From contig CAZSHX010000079.1 in assembly GCA_964606895.1 (NCBI GenBank), positions 1 to 22,048 of the forward strand: a DNA stretch of 22,048 nt, in the 5' to 3' direction. The DNA is from CAZSHX01 sp964606895 (lineage in GTDB: Bacteria > Bacteroidota > Ignavibacteria > Kapaibacteriales > UBA2268). Positions within the stretch are counted from its first letter, which is position 1. Each line of letters opens with the position of its first letter. The translations under genes were made by a program, and so were the position numbers. The notes beneath the pieces are model-generated. The model made no database searches, had not been told where the DNA came from, and saw nothing but the letters and a program-made list of their open reading frames with translations. This document shows positions 5,914 to 13,363 of this stretch, in pieces.

Positions 5914-8379
5914 ATGAAAAATCGCTTTACTCTAATTCTTGCATTAGCTTTTATTGCAGTGATGACTATGTCTTCTCTGAATACTGCTAAAGCCGCTATC
6001 ACTCATCGTATTCTTCTCGAACAGCATACAGGATCATGGTGCGGCTGGTGTGTTGACGGAAGTTATGTTATGGATGAAATGATTAAAAAATATGGTGATA
6101 AAATTATCGGAGTGAAACTTCACAACGGAGATGGAATGGTAATACCACAGGAGGGTGAACTTGGTCAAGCATTGGGTTTAACCGGTTTCCCTACAGGTAG
6201 TCTCAGCAGAGAAATGTTTAATGATGGACAGGGCGGAGTTGTTGTGTTCATTGACAGAAGTAATTGGGATGCTGCTGCAGCTGCAGTTATGGCTAATCCT
6301 GCGACTGTTGATGTCGGTTTGAAATATACCCTCGATCCAACCAGCAGAGAGCTAACAGCTTATTGTGATGCTTCATTTGCCTCATCAATAGCTAATGAAG
6401 TTCGCTTCAACGTTATTATTACGGAAGACGAAGTTACCGGTACAGGTTCCGGTTACGATCAACAAAACTATCTTTCAGGTAGAGCAGGTTACGAATCCAA
6501 TCCTTATTACAAACTTCCAAAAGTTATAACCGGGTATAAACACATGAAGGTTGCAAGAGTATATCTTGGTGGCTCATGGGGCGAACCAAATTCTATCGGC
6601 ACTTCTGTTACCTCGGGTTCAAAATATACTTATGTTTTCAAATACACAATTCCCAGCAACTGGAATATTGACAAACTAAATATTGTCGGTGTGGTTCAGC
6701 AATATGATTTATCTAATCCCCAAACTCCAAAATTTAGTGTTTTGAATGCTATAAACGGGTCAAAAGTAGTTCTTACTACCCAATTGGAACCTCTTGACCA
6801 AATTTATCAGGTGAAGAGCAAGGATGAAGCCGGTGAACTAAATCTTAATCTTAAAAATATTTCTGCCGGAACAATCACTTATAATTACAAATTTGAAAAA
6901 TCAACCCGTACACCTTCTGACTGGTCTGCAGTTTTAGAAGGTGCAAATGGAGATCTTCCTGTAACAGCAGGTAATGTAGCGAATCTTAAAATTAAATTGA
7001 CTCCCGGTGCTACAATGGGAATTGGTGATGCATCCATCAAAGTTTGGGACAAAGCTCAACCTGCCGGTATGAGTTTCACTCAAAAAGTAACCGTAGTTTC
7101 CAATGAAATTGAAAAATTCCAGGTTATTGACGACGAAGAGAATGGCAAATATAATTTGAAATCTGAATTTGCTACAGCTGGCATTACAGGTATATACGAG
7201 GCTCCTTCCTCAGATTTCATTAATTTCTATAGTAGCCTTTCGAATGTTAAAACTGTTGTTTGGAATGCCGGCGAAATGGGAACTATCTCAACTGCAGAAT
7301 CTTCAATACTTGGCAGTATTATCGGAGAAAGTAAAAATCTTGTTATGACCGGTCAGGTTCTCGCTTTTTCCATGAAAGACAATGCTGTAAATCTTATGAA
7401 TTCACTTGGTATAAAATATGACAATGTCTGTAAGCAAGGTAATGAAACCGTTGGGAAAATCAATTTGGTAGGATATGCTCAAGATCCTATCACAGATGGT
7501 TTTACACAAGAAGGTCTTTTGAAAAAGAACCTCACAATTGGGATAAAAATTCAAAACGGTATGATTGCCGCTCCTATTTTAAAACATACAAAAGGAGATA
7601 CAGTAGTTGCTTCTCGATCTGTACTTTCTAATTCCAGAGCTGTTTTTCTTGGTATTAATCCTCAGATTATCGGTAACAATGCCGCAAGAAACAACCTTAT
7701 TAAAAAATCTCTTGAATGGGCTTTCCAGGGCGGCGAGCAAGTTGGACCACAGATGTCACTTAGTGTTAATGAATTGCAATTTGATAAAGTTGAAGCTGAA
7801 AAAAGCAAAGATATTAAATTCAGAATAATCAATCAAGGCAACAGGGACCTTATCATCTCAGAAATTACAAATGATTATGCAAAAGACGTTAATCATGCTT
7901 TCTCATTTGTAGGTCTTGGTACACCTCCTTTCACAATTGCTCCCGAAGGTATTATGGAAGTAACCATACGTTTTACTCCAACAAAGAAAGCATTCTTTGA
8001 AGGTGATATTATGATTAAAACAAATTCACTCAAAAATGCAGATGAAATTATTACTCTTTACGGTGAAGGTTTAGAACCTAACTTCGTGAACGACGAAGCC
8101 GTAAGTGCAACAGGTATGTTCAGAATGTCGGCAACCCCGAATCCTGCAACAACCAATGCGACTATCAGCTATACACTTAACGGTGGTCAGTCACAAAACA
8201 TTGAACTTTCAATCATGGATCTGAATGGCAAACAAATTGCAAGTTTAATAAACAGCAATATCATGCCCGGTTCATATTCATATAACTTTACAACATCTGA
8301 TTATGTTTCAGGTAATTATTTCATCATTGCAAAAATTGCAGGTGAAACAGTTAAAATGCCATTGCTTATAGTAAAATAA
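5914..8379 (+). CDS. Secreted Omp28-like thioredoxin-fold protein with SPD-2-like and T9SS sorting domains
   Basis: An 821-aa exported protein. The signal peptide covers about 1-27 (LILALAFIAVM core, cut near AKA|A). Residues about 30-290 resemble Omp28-related proteins: RILLEQHTGSWCGWC gives a thioredoxin-like C43-x-x-C46, then GVKLHNGDGM. About 290-400 looks like an Ig-like beta region. About 402-608 reads like a Rossmann or class I amidotransferase-like fold (TVVWNAGEMG, then NLVMTGQVLAF and AVFLGINPQ) with no evident catalytic Cys nucleophile; this assignment is tentative. About 612-730 is an ASPM/SPD-2/Hydin-type Ig domain (LQFDKVEAEKSKDIKFRIINQG; FTPTKKAFFEGDIMI; LYGEGLEP). About 738-821 is a T9SS sorting domain starting ATPNP. 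It is probably surface-located with possible thiol-disulfide activity. It stands alone between a promoter and a terminator. Confidence 0.85.
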   Translation: MKNRFTLILALAFIAVMTMSSLNTAKAAITHRILLEQHTGSWCGWCVDGSYVMDEMIKKYGDKIIGVKLHNGDGMVIPQEGELGQALGLTGFPTGSLSREMFNDGQGGVVVFIDRSNWDAAAAAVMANPATVDVGLKYTLDPTSRELTAYCDASFASSIANEVRFNVIITEDEVTGTGSGYDQQNYLSGRAGYESNPYYKLPKVITGYKHMKVARVYLGGSWGEPNSIGTSVTSGSKYTYVFKYTIPSNWNIDKLNIVGVVQQYDLSNPQTPKFSVLNAINGSKVVLTTQLEPLDQIYQVKSKDEAGELNLNLKNISAGTITYNYKFEKSTRTPSDWSAVLEGANGDLPVTAGNVANLKIKLTPGATMGIGDASIKVWDKAQPAGMSFTQKVTVVSNEIEKFQVIDDEENGKYNLKSEFATAGITGIYEAPSSDFINFYSSLSNVKTVVWNAGEMGTISTAESSILGSIIGESKNLVMTGQVLAFSMKDNAVNLMNSLGIKYDNVCKQGNETVGKINLVGYAQDPITDGFTQEGLLKKNLTIGIKIQNGMIAAPILKHTKGDTVVASRSVLSNSRAVFLGINPQIIGNNAARNNLIKKSLEWAFQGGEQVGPQMSLSVNELQFDKVEAEKSKDIKFRIINQGNRDLIISEITNDYAKDVNHAFSFVGLGTPPFTIAPEGIMEVTIRFTPTKKAFFEGDIMIKTNSLKNADEIITLYGEGLEPNFVNDEAVSATGMFRMSATPNPATTNATISYTLNGGQSQNIELSIMDLNGKQIASLINSNIMPGSYSYNFTTSDYVSGNYFIIAKIAGETVKMPLLIVK

Positions 8380-8401
8380 CAATAAATTATTTTAGATAAT
8401 A

Positions 8402-8439
8402 AAAAAAATCCCCGCTATTAAATGAGTGGGGATTTTTTT
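8402..8439. terminator. Bidirectional Rho-independent terminator
   Basis: AAAAAATCCCCGCT (8403-8416) pairs with AGTGGGGATTTTTT (8425-8438) apart from one G-U pair, with an 8-nt loop. The T-run serves the plus-strand secreted-protein gene and the A-run serves the minus-strand operon that ends at 8457. Confidence 0.88.
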
Positions 8440-8456
8440 ATAATATTACAAGATGA

Positions 8457-9689
8457 TTATTCGCTTTTACCTGCAAGACTTGCAAAGGAAACGGCAGAAC
8501 CTGTTTCGGTTTCGTTCCACTGCCCGTAACTCAGGAATTCAAATTTGTTGGATGGGAACAAGTTTAAAAGAGTATAAATCGGTGATAATCCGCAGATTTT
8601 ATTCTTGTCCTTTATCCTGCTGATTTCACTGAAAAATGAGTCACCATCACCATTTTTGATGTAATCAATCAATTTTAAATCTTCAGCTTTTAAATCAACC
8701 AATTTTCCTTCTGCATCGAAATCATCACCGAATTTTCTGCCGATATGTGCAAAATCCACACTTGCAATATAAACTGCTTTCTTCCCGCTCTCATCAAGAA
8801 CTTGCGAAAGAACATCCACAAATTCGGTGAATCTTGCATCATAAGCAGGCAATGAATTATTTATTATGTGGCTTCCAAGCGACCCAACAAGAATTGGAAG
8901 AATCGTAAAATCACGTTCTTTGAATAATTGCTGAAGGAGAACCACCTGAAGTTCAATCGAATGTTCGTATCGGTGAGCTTTATCATCGTAAGTAAGATTG
9001 AAAGACAGCTTATTCCTGAGCGAACTAAGAATAGTCTTGTCAGTTTCAGCCCTTCCCAAAGGTGTATTGAAATCTTTCTTGGTCAGCATGAAGGTTGATG
9101 AATTACCATAGTGAGAAGTACCAAGAATAATAAAGACATCAGCATCTGAGTTTCTGATGGCATTATAACCCGACGAATAAGCCCTGTGGGCTTCTTCACC
9201 AATTTGAAAATCAATATGAGGAACTATTATTGAACTTGATTTACCATCGGAGGTTTCATCTTTGTACACATTCAAAATATCATTCAATTCTTTTGTCAGA
9301 ACTTCAGGGTCAGCTGAATATGAATTGCCTGCACAAATCGGATTTCTGACATCCGAAACCATATAATTTTCGAAATCATTTTTGATTATATGGAATCTTG
9401 GAGAATCCAGAAATCCAAGATAGTCGAGATTTTGATATAACTCAAAAAATGTTTTAATTATAAAATCAGCTTCTTCATGAATCTGCTCTTTAAGTATTTC
9501 TTCAACTTCAGATTTTTTCAGGCTGTCATTCATCAGCTGAAGCAAGGGAATAATATCGAGCGGTAAAGCCGCAGACTGCATGGCAATGCCTAAAGGGTCA
9601 CTTAGAACAATAAGCCGGTCACCGTTTTCATCAACAATTTTGTAGTTCAGTTCCTGCCTTAATGGCGATAATTGTATGTCTTCATTCAT
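8457..9689 (-). CDS. MEMO-family protein (AmmeMemoRadiSam system protein B)
   Basis: A 410-aa protein. Residues about 152-405 are a MEMO domain with the expected conserved set: VPHID (H158), LGTSHYG (H193), YEHSIELQ (about 241-248), SVDFAHIGRKFGD (H315) and ICGLSPIYTLL (C367). By family these residues line a metal-binding pocket related to extradiol dioxygenases, and the biochemical role in bacteria is unknown. The first 150 residues are an extra domain (RLIVLSDPLGIAM, then SLKKSEVEEIL) that hints at a PqqD-like winged helix; this is inference. The ATG directly abuts the stop of the 71-aa gene (TAGATG), with AGGAG 12 nt upstream inside that gene, implying translational coupling. The usual AMMECR1 and radical-SAM partners are not in the window. 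Last gene of the speA operon. Confidence 0.85.
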   Translation of the reverse strand: MNEDIQLSPLRQELNYKIVDENGDRLIVLSDPLGIAMQSAALPLDIIPLLQLMNDSLKKSEVEEILKEQIHEEADFIIKTFFELYQNLDYLGFLDSPRFHIIKNDFENYMVSDVRNPICAGNSYSADPEVLTKELNDILNVYKDETSDGKSSSIIVPHIDFQIGEEAHRAYSSGYNAIRNSDADVFIILGTSHYGNSSTFMLTKKDFNTPLGRAETDKTILSSLRNKLSFNLTYDDKAHRYEHSIELQVVLLQQLFKERDFTILPILVGSLGSHIINNSLPAYDARFTEFVDVLSQVLDESGKKAVYIASVDFAHIGRKFGDDFDAEGKLVDLKAEDLKLIDYIKNGDGDSFFSEISRIKDKNKICGLSPIYTLLNLFPSNKFEFLSYGQWNETETGSAVSFASLAGKSE

Positions 9690-9905
9690 CTAAAGTGTAT
9701 TCTCCTGTTTTATCATTCTTCCTTCAATCCATTTGAAAATCGGAATAAAACTTATACAAGAAACAAACAGAACTATAGTAACAACTAAATACCAAAATTC
9801 ACCCGAAACTAAATAAGCAATCAGAAAGAAAACTGAGGCAGATAAGTCGCCAAGAATTGTGATATTGCGACTCATTTTAATACTTTGTTTTATTTTATCA
9901 TTCAT
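9690..9905 (-). CDS. Small two-helix membrane protein, unknown function
   Basis: A 71-aa protein with two predicted membrane helices, about 15-36 (ITILGDLSASVFFLIAYLVSG) and 37-58 (FWYLVVTIVLFVSCISFIPIF), and charged ends (MNDKIKQSIK; KWIEGRMIKQEN). No family is recognised. It begins 6 nt after the speA stop and ends directly before the MEMO start, so the three genes are almost certainly cotranscribed. That position and the clean hydrophobic profile are the main evidence that it is real. No clear Shine-Dalgarno sequence precedes the ATG; a second in-frame ATG (MSRNITILG) also lacks one. Confidence 0.68.
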   Translation of the reverse strand: MNDKIKQSIKMSRNITILGDLSASVFFLIAYLVSGEFWYLVVTIVLFVSCISFIPIFKWIEGRMIKQENTL

Positions 9906-9911
9906 ATTTTT

Positions 9912-11801
9912 CTATTCAAGATAAGTATATCCGTAAAGACCCGAACGGTAATTAGAAAGGAATTCTTTTCCTTCTTCTACTGTTATTTTGCCTGCTTTGC
10001 AGGAAGCTGTTACCCAAGTCTCCATAGTCCTGACAAGAGATTTTGCACTGTACTGTACATAATCCAGAACTTCGGCAACGGTTTCGCCGTCAATAATTTG
10101 TTTGATTTCGTAGCCGTCATCTTTAACAATAACGTGCACGGCATTGGTATCTCCAAATAAATTATGCAAATCGCCAAGAATTTCCTGATAAGCACCAACC
10201 AAGAATACCCCAAGAAAATATGGGTCATTTTTTGAAAATTCATGTAATGGTAAAAACTGAGTAAAATTTCCGGTTGAAATAAAATTTTCAATTTTTCCGT
10301 CTGAATCACAGGTTATATCCTGAATTGTTGCCGAGCGTGTCGGTTTTTCATCCAAACGATGAATCGGCATAATTGGGAAAATCTGGTCAATTGCCCATGA
10401 ATCTGGTAAAGACTGGAATAATGAGAAATTGCAAAAATATTTATCGGCAAGCATTTTCGAAAGCTGACGGAATTCATCAGGAGGATGTTTCATTTCGTTT
10501 GAAAGTCTTAGAACTTCCCTGGCAATAGACCAGAACAATCTTTCAACCAAAGCACGGGTTTTAAGGTCAATCATTCCCAGACTGAATAAATCCAGAGCAT
10601 CTTCGCGGGTTTGCTGAGCATCGTGCCAAGCTTCAAGCATGGTTGTTGTCGAAAGTTTTTCCATAATTGAAAAAAGGTCTTTAATTAATTCATGATCGGC
10701 TTCGGTTACTTCGTAATCATAGTCCCATTCTGGTGTTGAAGTTGTTTCAAGAACATCGAAAACAAGAATGGAATGATGTGCAGTTAATGAACGGCCTGAT
10801 TCGGTAACAATGTTGGGATGCGGCAAATTATTCTTGTCGCTGGCATCCTGAAGCATATATATCGCATCGTTGACATATTCCTGAATTGAGTAGTTAATAC
10901 TGCTTGGACTGAATGAGCGGGAACCGTCATAATCAATACCGAGACCGCCGCCAATATCAACAAATTCGATATTACAGCCAAGTTTTTTAAGTTGAACATA
11001 GAATTGAGAAGATTCTCTCAGTGCATTCTTGATTTTTCTGATGTTAGTTATCTGACTGCCCAAATGGAAATGAATCAGTCTGACATAATCGAGCATTTTA
11101 TTTGTTTTAAGGATTTCAACAGCTTCAATAAGTTCGCTGGAATTTAATCCGAACTTACTTTGGTCGCCTCCGGATTCTTCCCATTTTCCACTGCCCGAAC
11201 TTGCAAGCTTAATGCGTATTCCAAGGTTGGGTTTAATCTTTAATCGTTTTGAAATGGAAATAATCAGTTTGAGCTCATTCAGCTTTTCGACAACTAAGAA
11301 AATCTGCTTACCCATTTTTTGAGCAAGTAATGCAAGTTCAATAAAATCTTCGTCTTTATAACCATTGCAAATAATTAGTGCATCGGGATTATTTGTGATT
11401 GCCAATACAGCATGTAGCTCGGGTTTGGAACCTGCTTCGAGTCCGATGTTGAACTTCTTTCCGTAACGCATGATTTCTTCGACAACCGGGCGAACCTGAT
11501 TGACTTTAATAGGATAGATATTGTAATAATTTCCTTTGAAGCCGTATTCTTTGGAAGCAGTTTCGAAACACTTTGAAATTGTCTCAATTCTGTCGTCCAA
11601 AATATCTGGAAACCTGAGTAGAACAGGAAGAGAAACATCCCGTATCATAAGCTCGTCGAGTAATTCCTTCAAATCAATGCTTGTTCCATTTTTTGAAGGT
11701 GTAACTATTGCATTACCTTTTTCATTAATATTAAAATAGTTTGCACCCCAGCCCTTTAAGTTGTAAAGCTCGACAGAGTCTTCAGTTTTCCATTTCCTCA
11801 T
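9912..11801 (-). CDS. speA: Biosynthetic arginine decarboxylase (SpeA)
   Basis: A 629-aa PLP-dependent fold-III decarboxylase converting arginine to agmatine, the first step of one putrescine route. PLP lysine K99 lies in NIYPIKVNQ. Other family marks are GLEAGSKPEL, HFHLGSQITNIR, FVDIGGGLGIDYDGSRS (phosphate-binding Gly loop) and VTESGRSLTAHHS. A C-terminal catalytic Cys and substrate region are represented by LFSLGMIDLKTRALVERLFW and the following several hundred residues. Length matches the SpeA family. The open frame extends to a TTG at 11804, but GGAG (11812-11809) is 7 nt from the ATG at 11801 and only 4 nt from the TTG, so the ATG is chosen. First gene of the minus-strand operon with the 71-aa membrane protein and MEMO protein. 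Agmatine-processing genes are not in the window. Confidence 0.95.
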   Translation of the reverse strand: MRKWKTEDSVELYNLKGWGANYFNINEKGNAIVTPSKNGTSIDLKELLDELMIRDVSLPVLLRFPDILDDRIETISKCFETASKEYGFKGNYYNIYPIKVNQVRPVVEEIMRYGKKFNIGLEAGSKPELHAVLAITNNPDALIICNGYKDEDFIELALLAQKMGKQIFLVVEKLNELKLIISISKRLKIKPNLGIRIKLASSGSGKWEESGGDQSKFGLNSSELIEAVEILKTNKMLDYVRLIHFHLGSQITNIRKIKNALRESSQFYVQLKKLGCNIEFVDIGGGLGIDYDGSRSFSPSSINYSIQEYVNDAIYMLQDASDKNNLPHPNIVTESGRSLTAHHSILVFDVLETTSTPEWDYDYEVTEADHELIKDLFSIMEKLSTTTMLEAWHDAQQTREDALDLFSLGMIDLKTRALVERLFWSIAREVLRLSNEMKHPPDEFRQLSKMLADKYFCNFSLFQSLPDSWAIDQIFPIMPIHRLDEKPTRSATIQDITCDSDGKIENFISTGNFTQFLPLHEFSKNDPYFLGVFLVGAYQEILGDLHNLFGDTNAVHVIVKDDGYEIKQIIDGETVAEVLDYVQYSAKSLVRTMETWVTASCKAGKITVEEGKEFLSNYRSGLYGYTYLE

Positions 11802-11808
11802 CAAGGAA

Positions 11809-11812
11809 CTCC
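11809..11812 (-). promoter_or_regulatory. Ribosome binding site fixing the speA start
   Basis: GGAG on the minus strand, 7 nt before ATG (11801) and 4 nt before the in-frame TTG (11804). The spacing favours the ATG. Confidence 0.6.
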
Positions 11813-11857
11813 AATTCTAATAAAGATTATAAATAATAAATGATTTAGTCAAACATA

Positions 11858-11884
11858 CAAATATAAATATTTTTTCTATATTTG
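11858..11884. promoter_or_regulatory. Divergent -7-like boxes between speA and the methyltransferase gene
   Basis: CAAATATA (11858-11865) and TATATTTG (11877-11884) are perfect inverted 8-mers with an 11-nt spacer. Each reads as the Bacteroidota -7 box TAnnTTTG toward one of the two divergent genes. No good -33 TTTG sits at the expected distance on either side, so promoter function is tentative; they could also form one operator. Confidence 0.4.
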
Positions 11885-11913
11885 ATTTTTTAAATTCTGC
11901 TAAAAGTATAAAA

Positions 11914-12753
11914 ATGATAGACGAAAAAAACAAAATTTCAGTTCAAATTAATCAGTATGAAGTTGTTTCATGCTTCGATGAGCTTCCGATGTGGTCAGCA
12001 CCATTCGGTTCAGAGCTTTTGGAAACAGTAAAATTCAGGAAAAATATCAATATTCTCGATATTGGTTGCGGAACAGGTTTTCCCCTTCTTGAGCTTGCAC
12101 AGAGATTCGGTGAAACATGCCGTGTTATTGGTATTGACCCATGGACTGAAGCATTAGAAAGAACCAAAAAGAAAATCTCAACATGGGATGTTAAAAATGT
12201 TGAACTTGTTGAAGGAAAAATTGAGAACAATTCTTTTAAGGATAATTCATTTCAATTAATTACTTCTAATAATGGATTGAACAATGTTGACGATTTGAAA
12301 AAATCATTATCAGAATGCCGGAGAATTTCTTCTGATTCTGCTCAACTCGTATTTACAATGAATTTGCCCGAAACAATGAATGAATTTTATAATATCTACA
12401 GACAATTACTAAAAGAAATGAATAAAATTGAGGAATTGCAGAAACTCGAAGAACATATCTTCAAAAAGCGAAAACCTGTTGAATACATAGAAAAACTATT
12501 TGCTAAAACGGGATTTACAGTTATTGAAAAGAAATTTAACAAATTCAATATGCGATATATTGACGGGACAGCTTTTTTCAACCATTCATTCATACAACTC
12601 GCGTTTTTAGACAGTTGGAAAGAAATTCTCCAAGAACCTGACCGAGATTTTATCTTCAAAAAACTCGAAAGTGAAATAAATCAGATTTCAGAACACTGCA
12701 ACGGTTTCAATTTGACAATTCCTTTTGTTTGTTTTGATTGCATGGCTGGATAA
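11914..12753 (+). CDS. Class I SAM-dependent methyltransferase
   Basis: A 279-aa protein with a Rossmann methyltransferase core: motif I NILDIGCGTGFPLLELA (about 46-62), an acidic ribose-binding residue D75 in VIGIDPW, motif II region VELVEGKIE, and motif IV-like SFQLITSNNGLNNVDDL. The C-terminal half (about 150-279) is a helical extension with many Lys and Glu. It resembles the methyltransferase type 11 family (UbiE/small-molecule type), but the substrate cannot be read from the sequence. The gene diverges from speA and stands alone, with a likely terminator at 12777-12809. No strong ribosome site precedes the ATG at 11914. Confidence 0.8.
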   Translation: MIDEKNKISVQINQYEVVSCFDELPMWSAPFGSELLETVKFRKNINILDIGCGTGFPLLELAQRFGETCRVIGIDPWTEALERTKKKISTWDVKNVELVEGKIENNSFKDNSFQLITSNNGLNNVDDLKKSLSECRRISSDSAQLVFTMNLPETMNEFYNIYRQLLKEMNKIEELQKLEEHIFKKRKPVEYIEKLFAKTGFTVIEKKFNKFNMRYIDGTAFFNHSFIQLAFLDSWKEILQEPDRDFIFKKLESEINQISEHCNGFNLTIPFVCFDCMAG

Positions 12754-12776
12754 GTGAGGGTCCAAAATTTTTACCT

Positions 12777-12809
12777 AACGGCAAGAATACAACATGCCGT
12801 TTCCTTTTT
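12777..12809 (+). terminator. Probable terminator after the methyltransferase gene
   Basis: AACGGCA (12777-12783) pairs with TGCCGTT (12795-12801) around an 11-nt loop, followed by tccttttt. The stem is short and the T-run interrupted, so moderate support. Confidence 0.55.
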
Positions 12810-12843
12810 CTCTCCAAATAATTAAAATTATTTCAAAAATATT

Positions 12844-12870
12844 TAAATCCGATTACAATAGTCGTATTTA
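12844..12870. promoter_or_regulatory. IscR type-1-like palindromic operator upstream of the suf operon
   Basis: A 27-bp imperfect palindrome centred at 12857, with 10 of 13 base pairs symmetric. The half-sites are AAATCCGATTA and TAGTCGTATTT. The core CCGATTACAATAGTCGT (12849-12865) agrees with the E. coli IscR type-1 consensus YYGACTRWWWYAGTCRR at 14 of 17 positions. It ends 48 bp before the start of the Rrf2/IscR-like gene. A possible promoter, TTTACC (12867-12872) with a 17-bp spacer and TATTAA (12890-12895), would have its -35 box under the palindrome, as expected for repression. Promoter placement is tentative. Confidence 0.65.
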
Positions 12871-12918
12871 CCTGCCGTCAATGATAGCGTATTAATTGTA
12901 AAAGAAATAATTTAATTA

Positions 12919-13332
12919 ATGTTAAGACTGACTAAAAAAATAGAATATGCGATACTTGCCATGCAGTACATTGCAAGCAATCCAAACAAACTGATTTCCG
13001 CCAAGGAAATTTCAGAAAAGCTTAATATTTCTTTTGAGTTTCTTTCCAAAACTTTGCAAACTTTAATGAAATTTGGACTCATTTCTTCCCATCAGGGCAA
13101 ATCAGGCGGATACACTCTTGCCAAAGAGCCTACCGATATTTCAATTTCCGAAATCATTAATGCACTGGACGAAAACCAATCTGTGGTTGAATGTGCCGCA
13201 GATGCTGACAGTCTGACCTGCGGCAGACAATCCGACTGCACTATTAAAAAACCGATGAACAACATTCAGAATAAGATTAACAGTATATTTGAAGAAACAA
13301 CTTTAGCGGAATTTTCAATTCCAATTTATTGA
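12919..13332 (+). CDS. Rrf2-family iron-sulfur-sensing regulator (IscR-like)
   Basis: A 137-aa winged-helix protein of the Rrf2 family. The HTH spans about 27-52 (ISAKEISEKLNISFEFLSKTL) with a wing at about 56-68 (SSHQGKSGGYTLA). C92, C101 and C107 lie in the loop VECAADADSLTCGRQSDCTIKKP, matching the three-Cys cluster-binding loop of IscR (C92, C98, C104 in E. coli), so a [2Fe-2S] ligand role is likely. As first gene of the suf operon, 31 nt before sufB, it probably represses the operon when its cluster is loaded. The palindrome at 12844-12870 is the obvious target. The protein is shorter than E. coli IscR. The start at 12919 has no clear Shine-Dalgarno sequence, but MLRLTKKIEYAI is the standard N-terminus of the family. 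Confidence 0.9.
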   Translation: MLRLTKKIEYAILAMQYIASNPNKLISAKEISEKLNISFEFLSKTLQTLMKFGLISSHQGKSGGYTLAKEPTDISISEIINALDENQSVVECAADADSLTCGRQSDCTIKKPMNNIQNKINSIFEETTLAEFSIPIY

Positions 13333-13363
13333 TAATAGCTATTTGATAAGGTAAAAAAAAGAT

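Noticed and set aside
9885..10160. 91-codon plus-strand frame across the speA 3' end
   Set aside because: Phe/Cys-rich antisense product of the SpeA C-terminus; no start signal.
11802..11804. TTG as the speA start codon
   Set aside because: The GGAG ribosome site is only 4 nt away from the TTG but 7 nt from the next codon, an ATG; the ATG is the better start.
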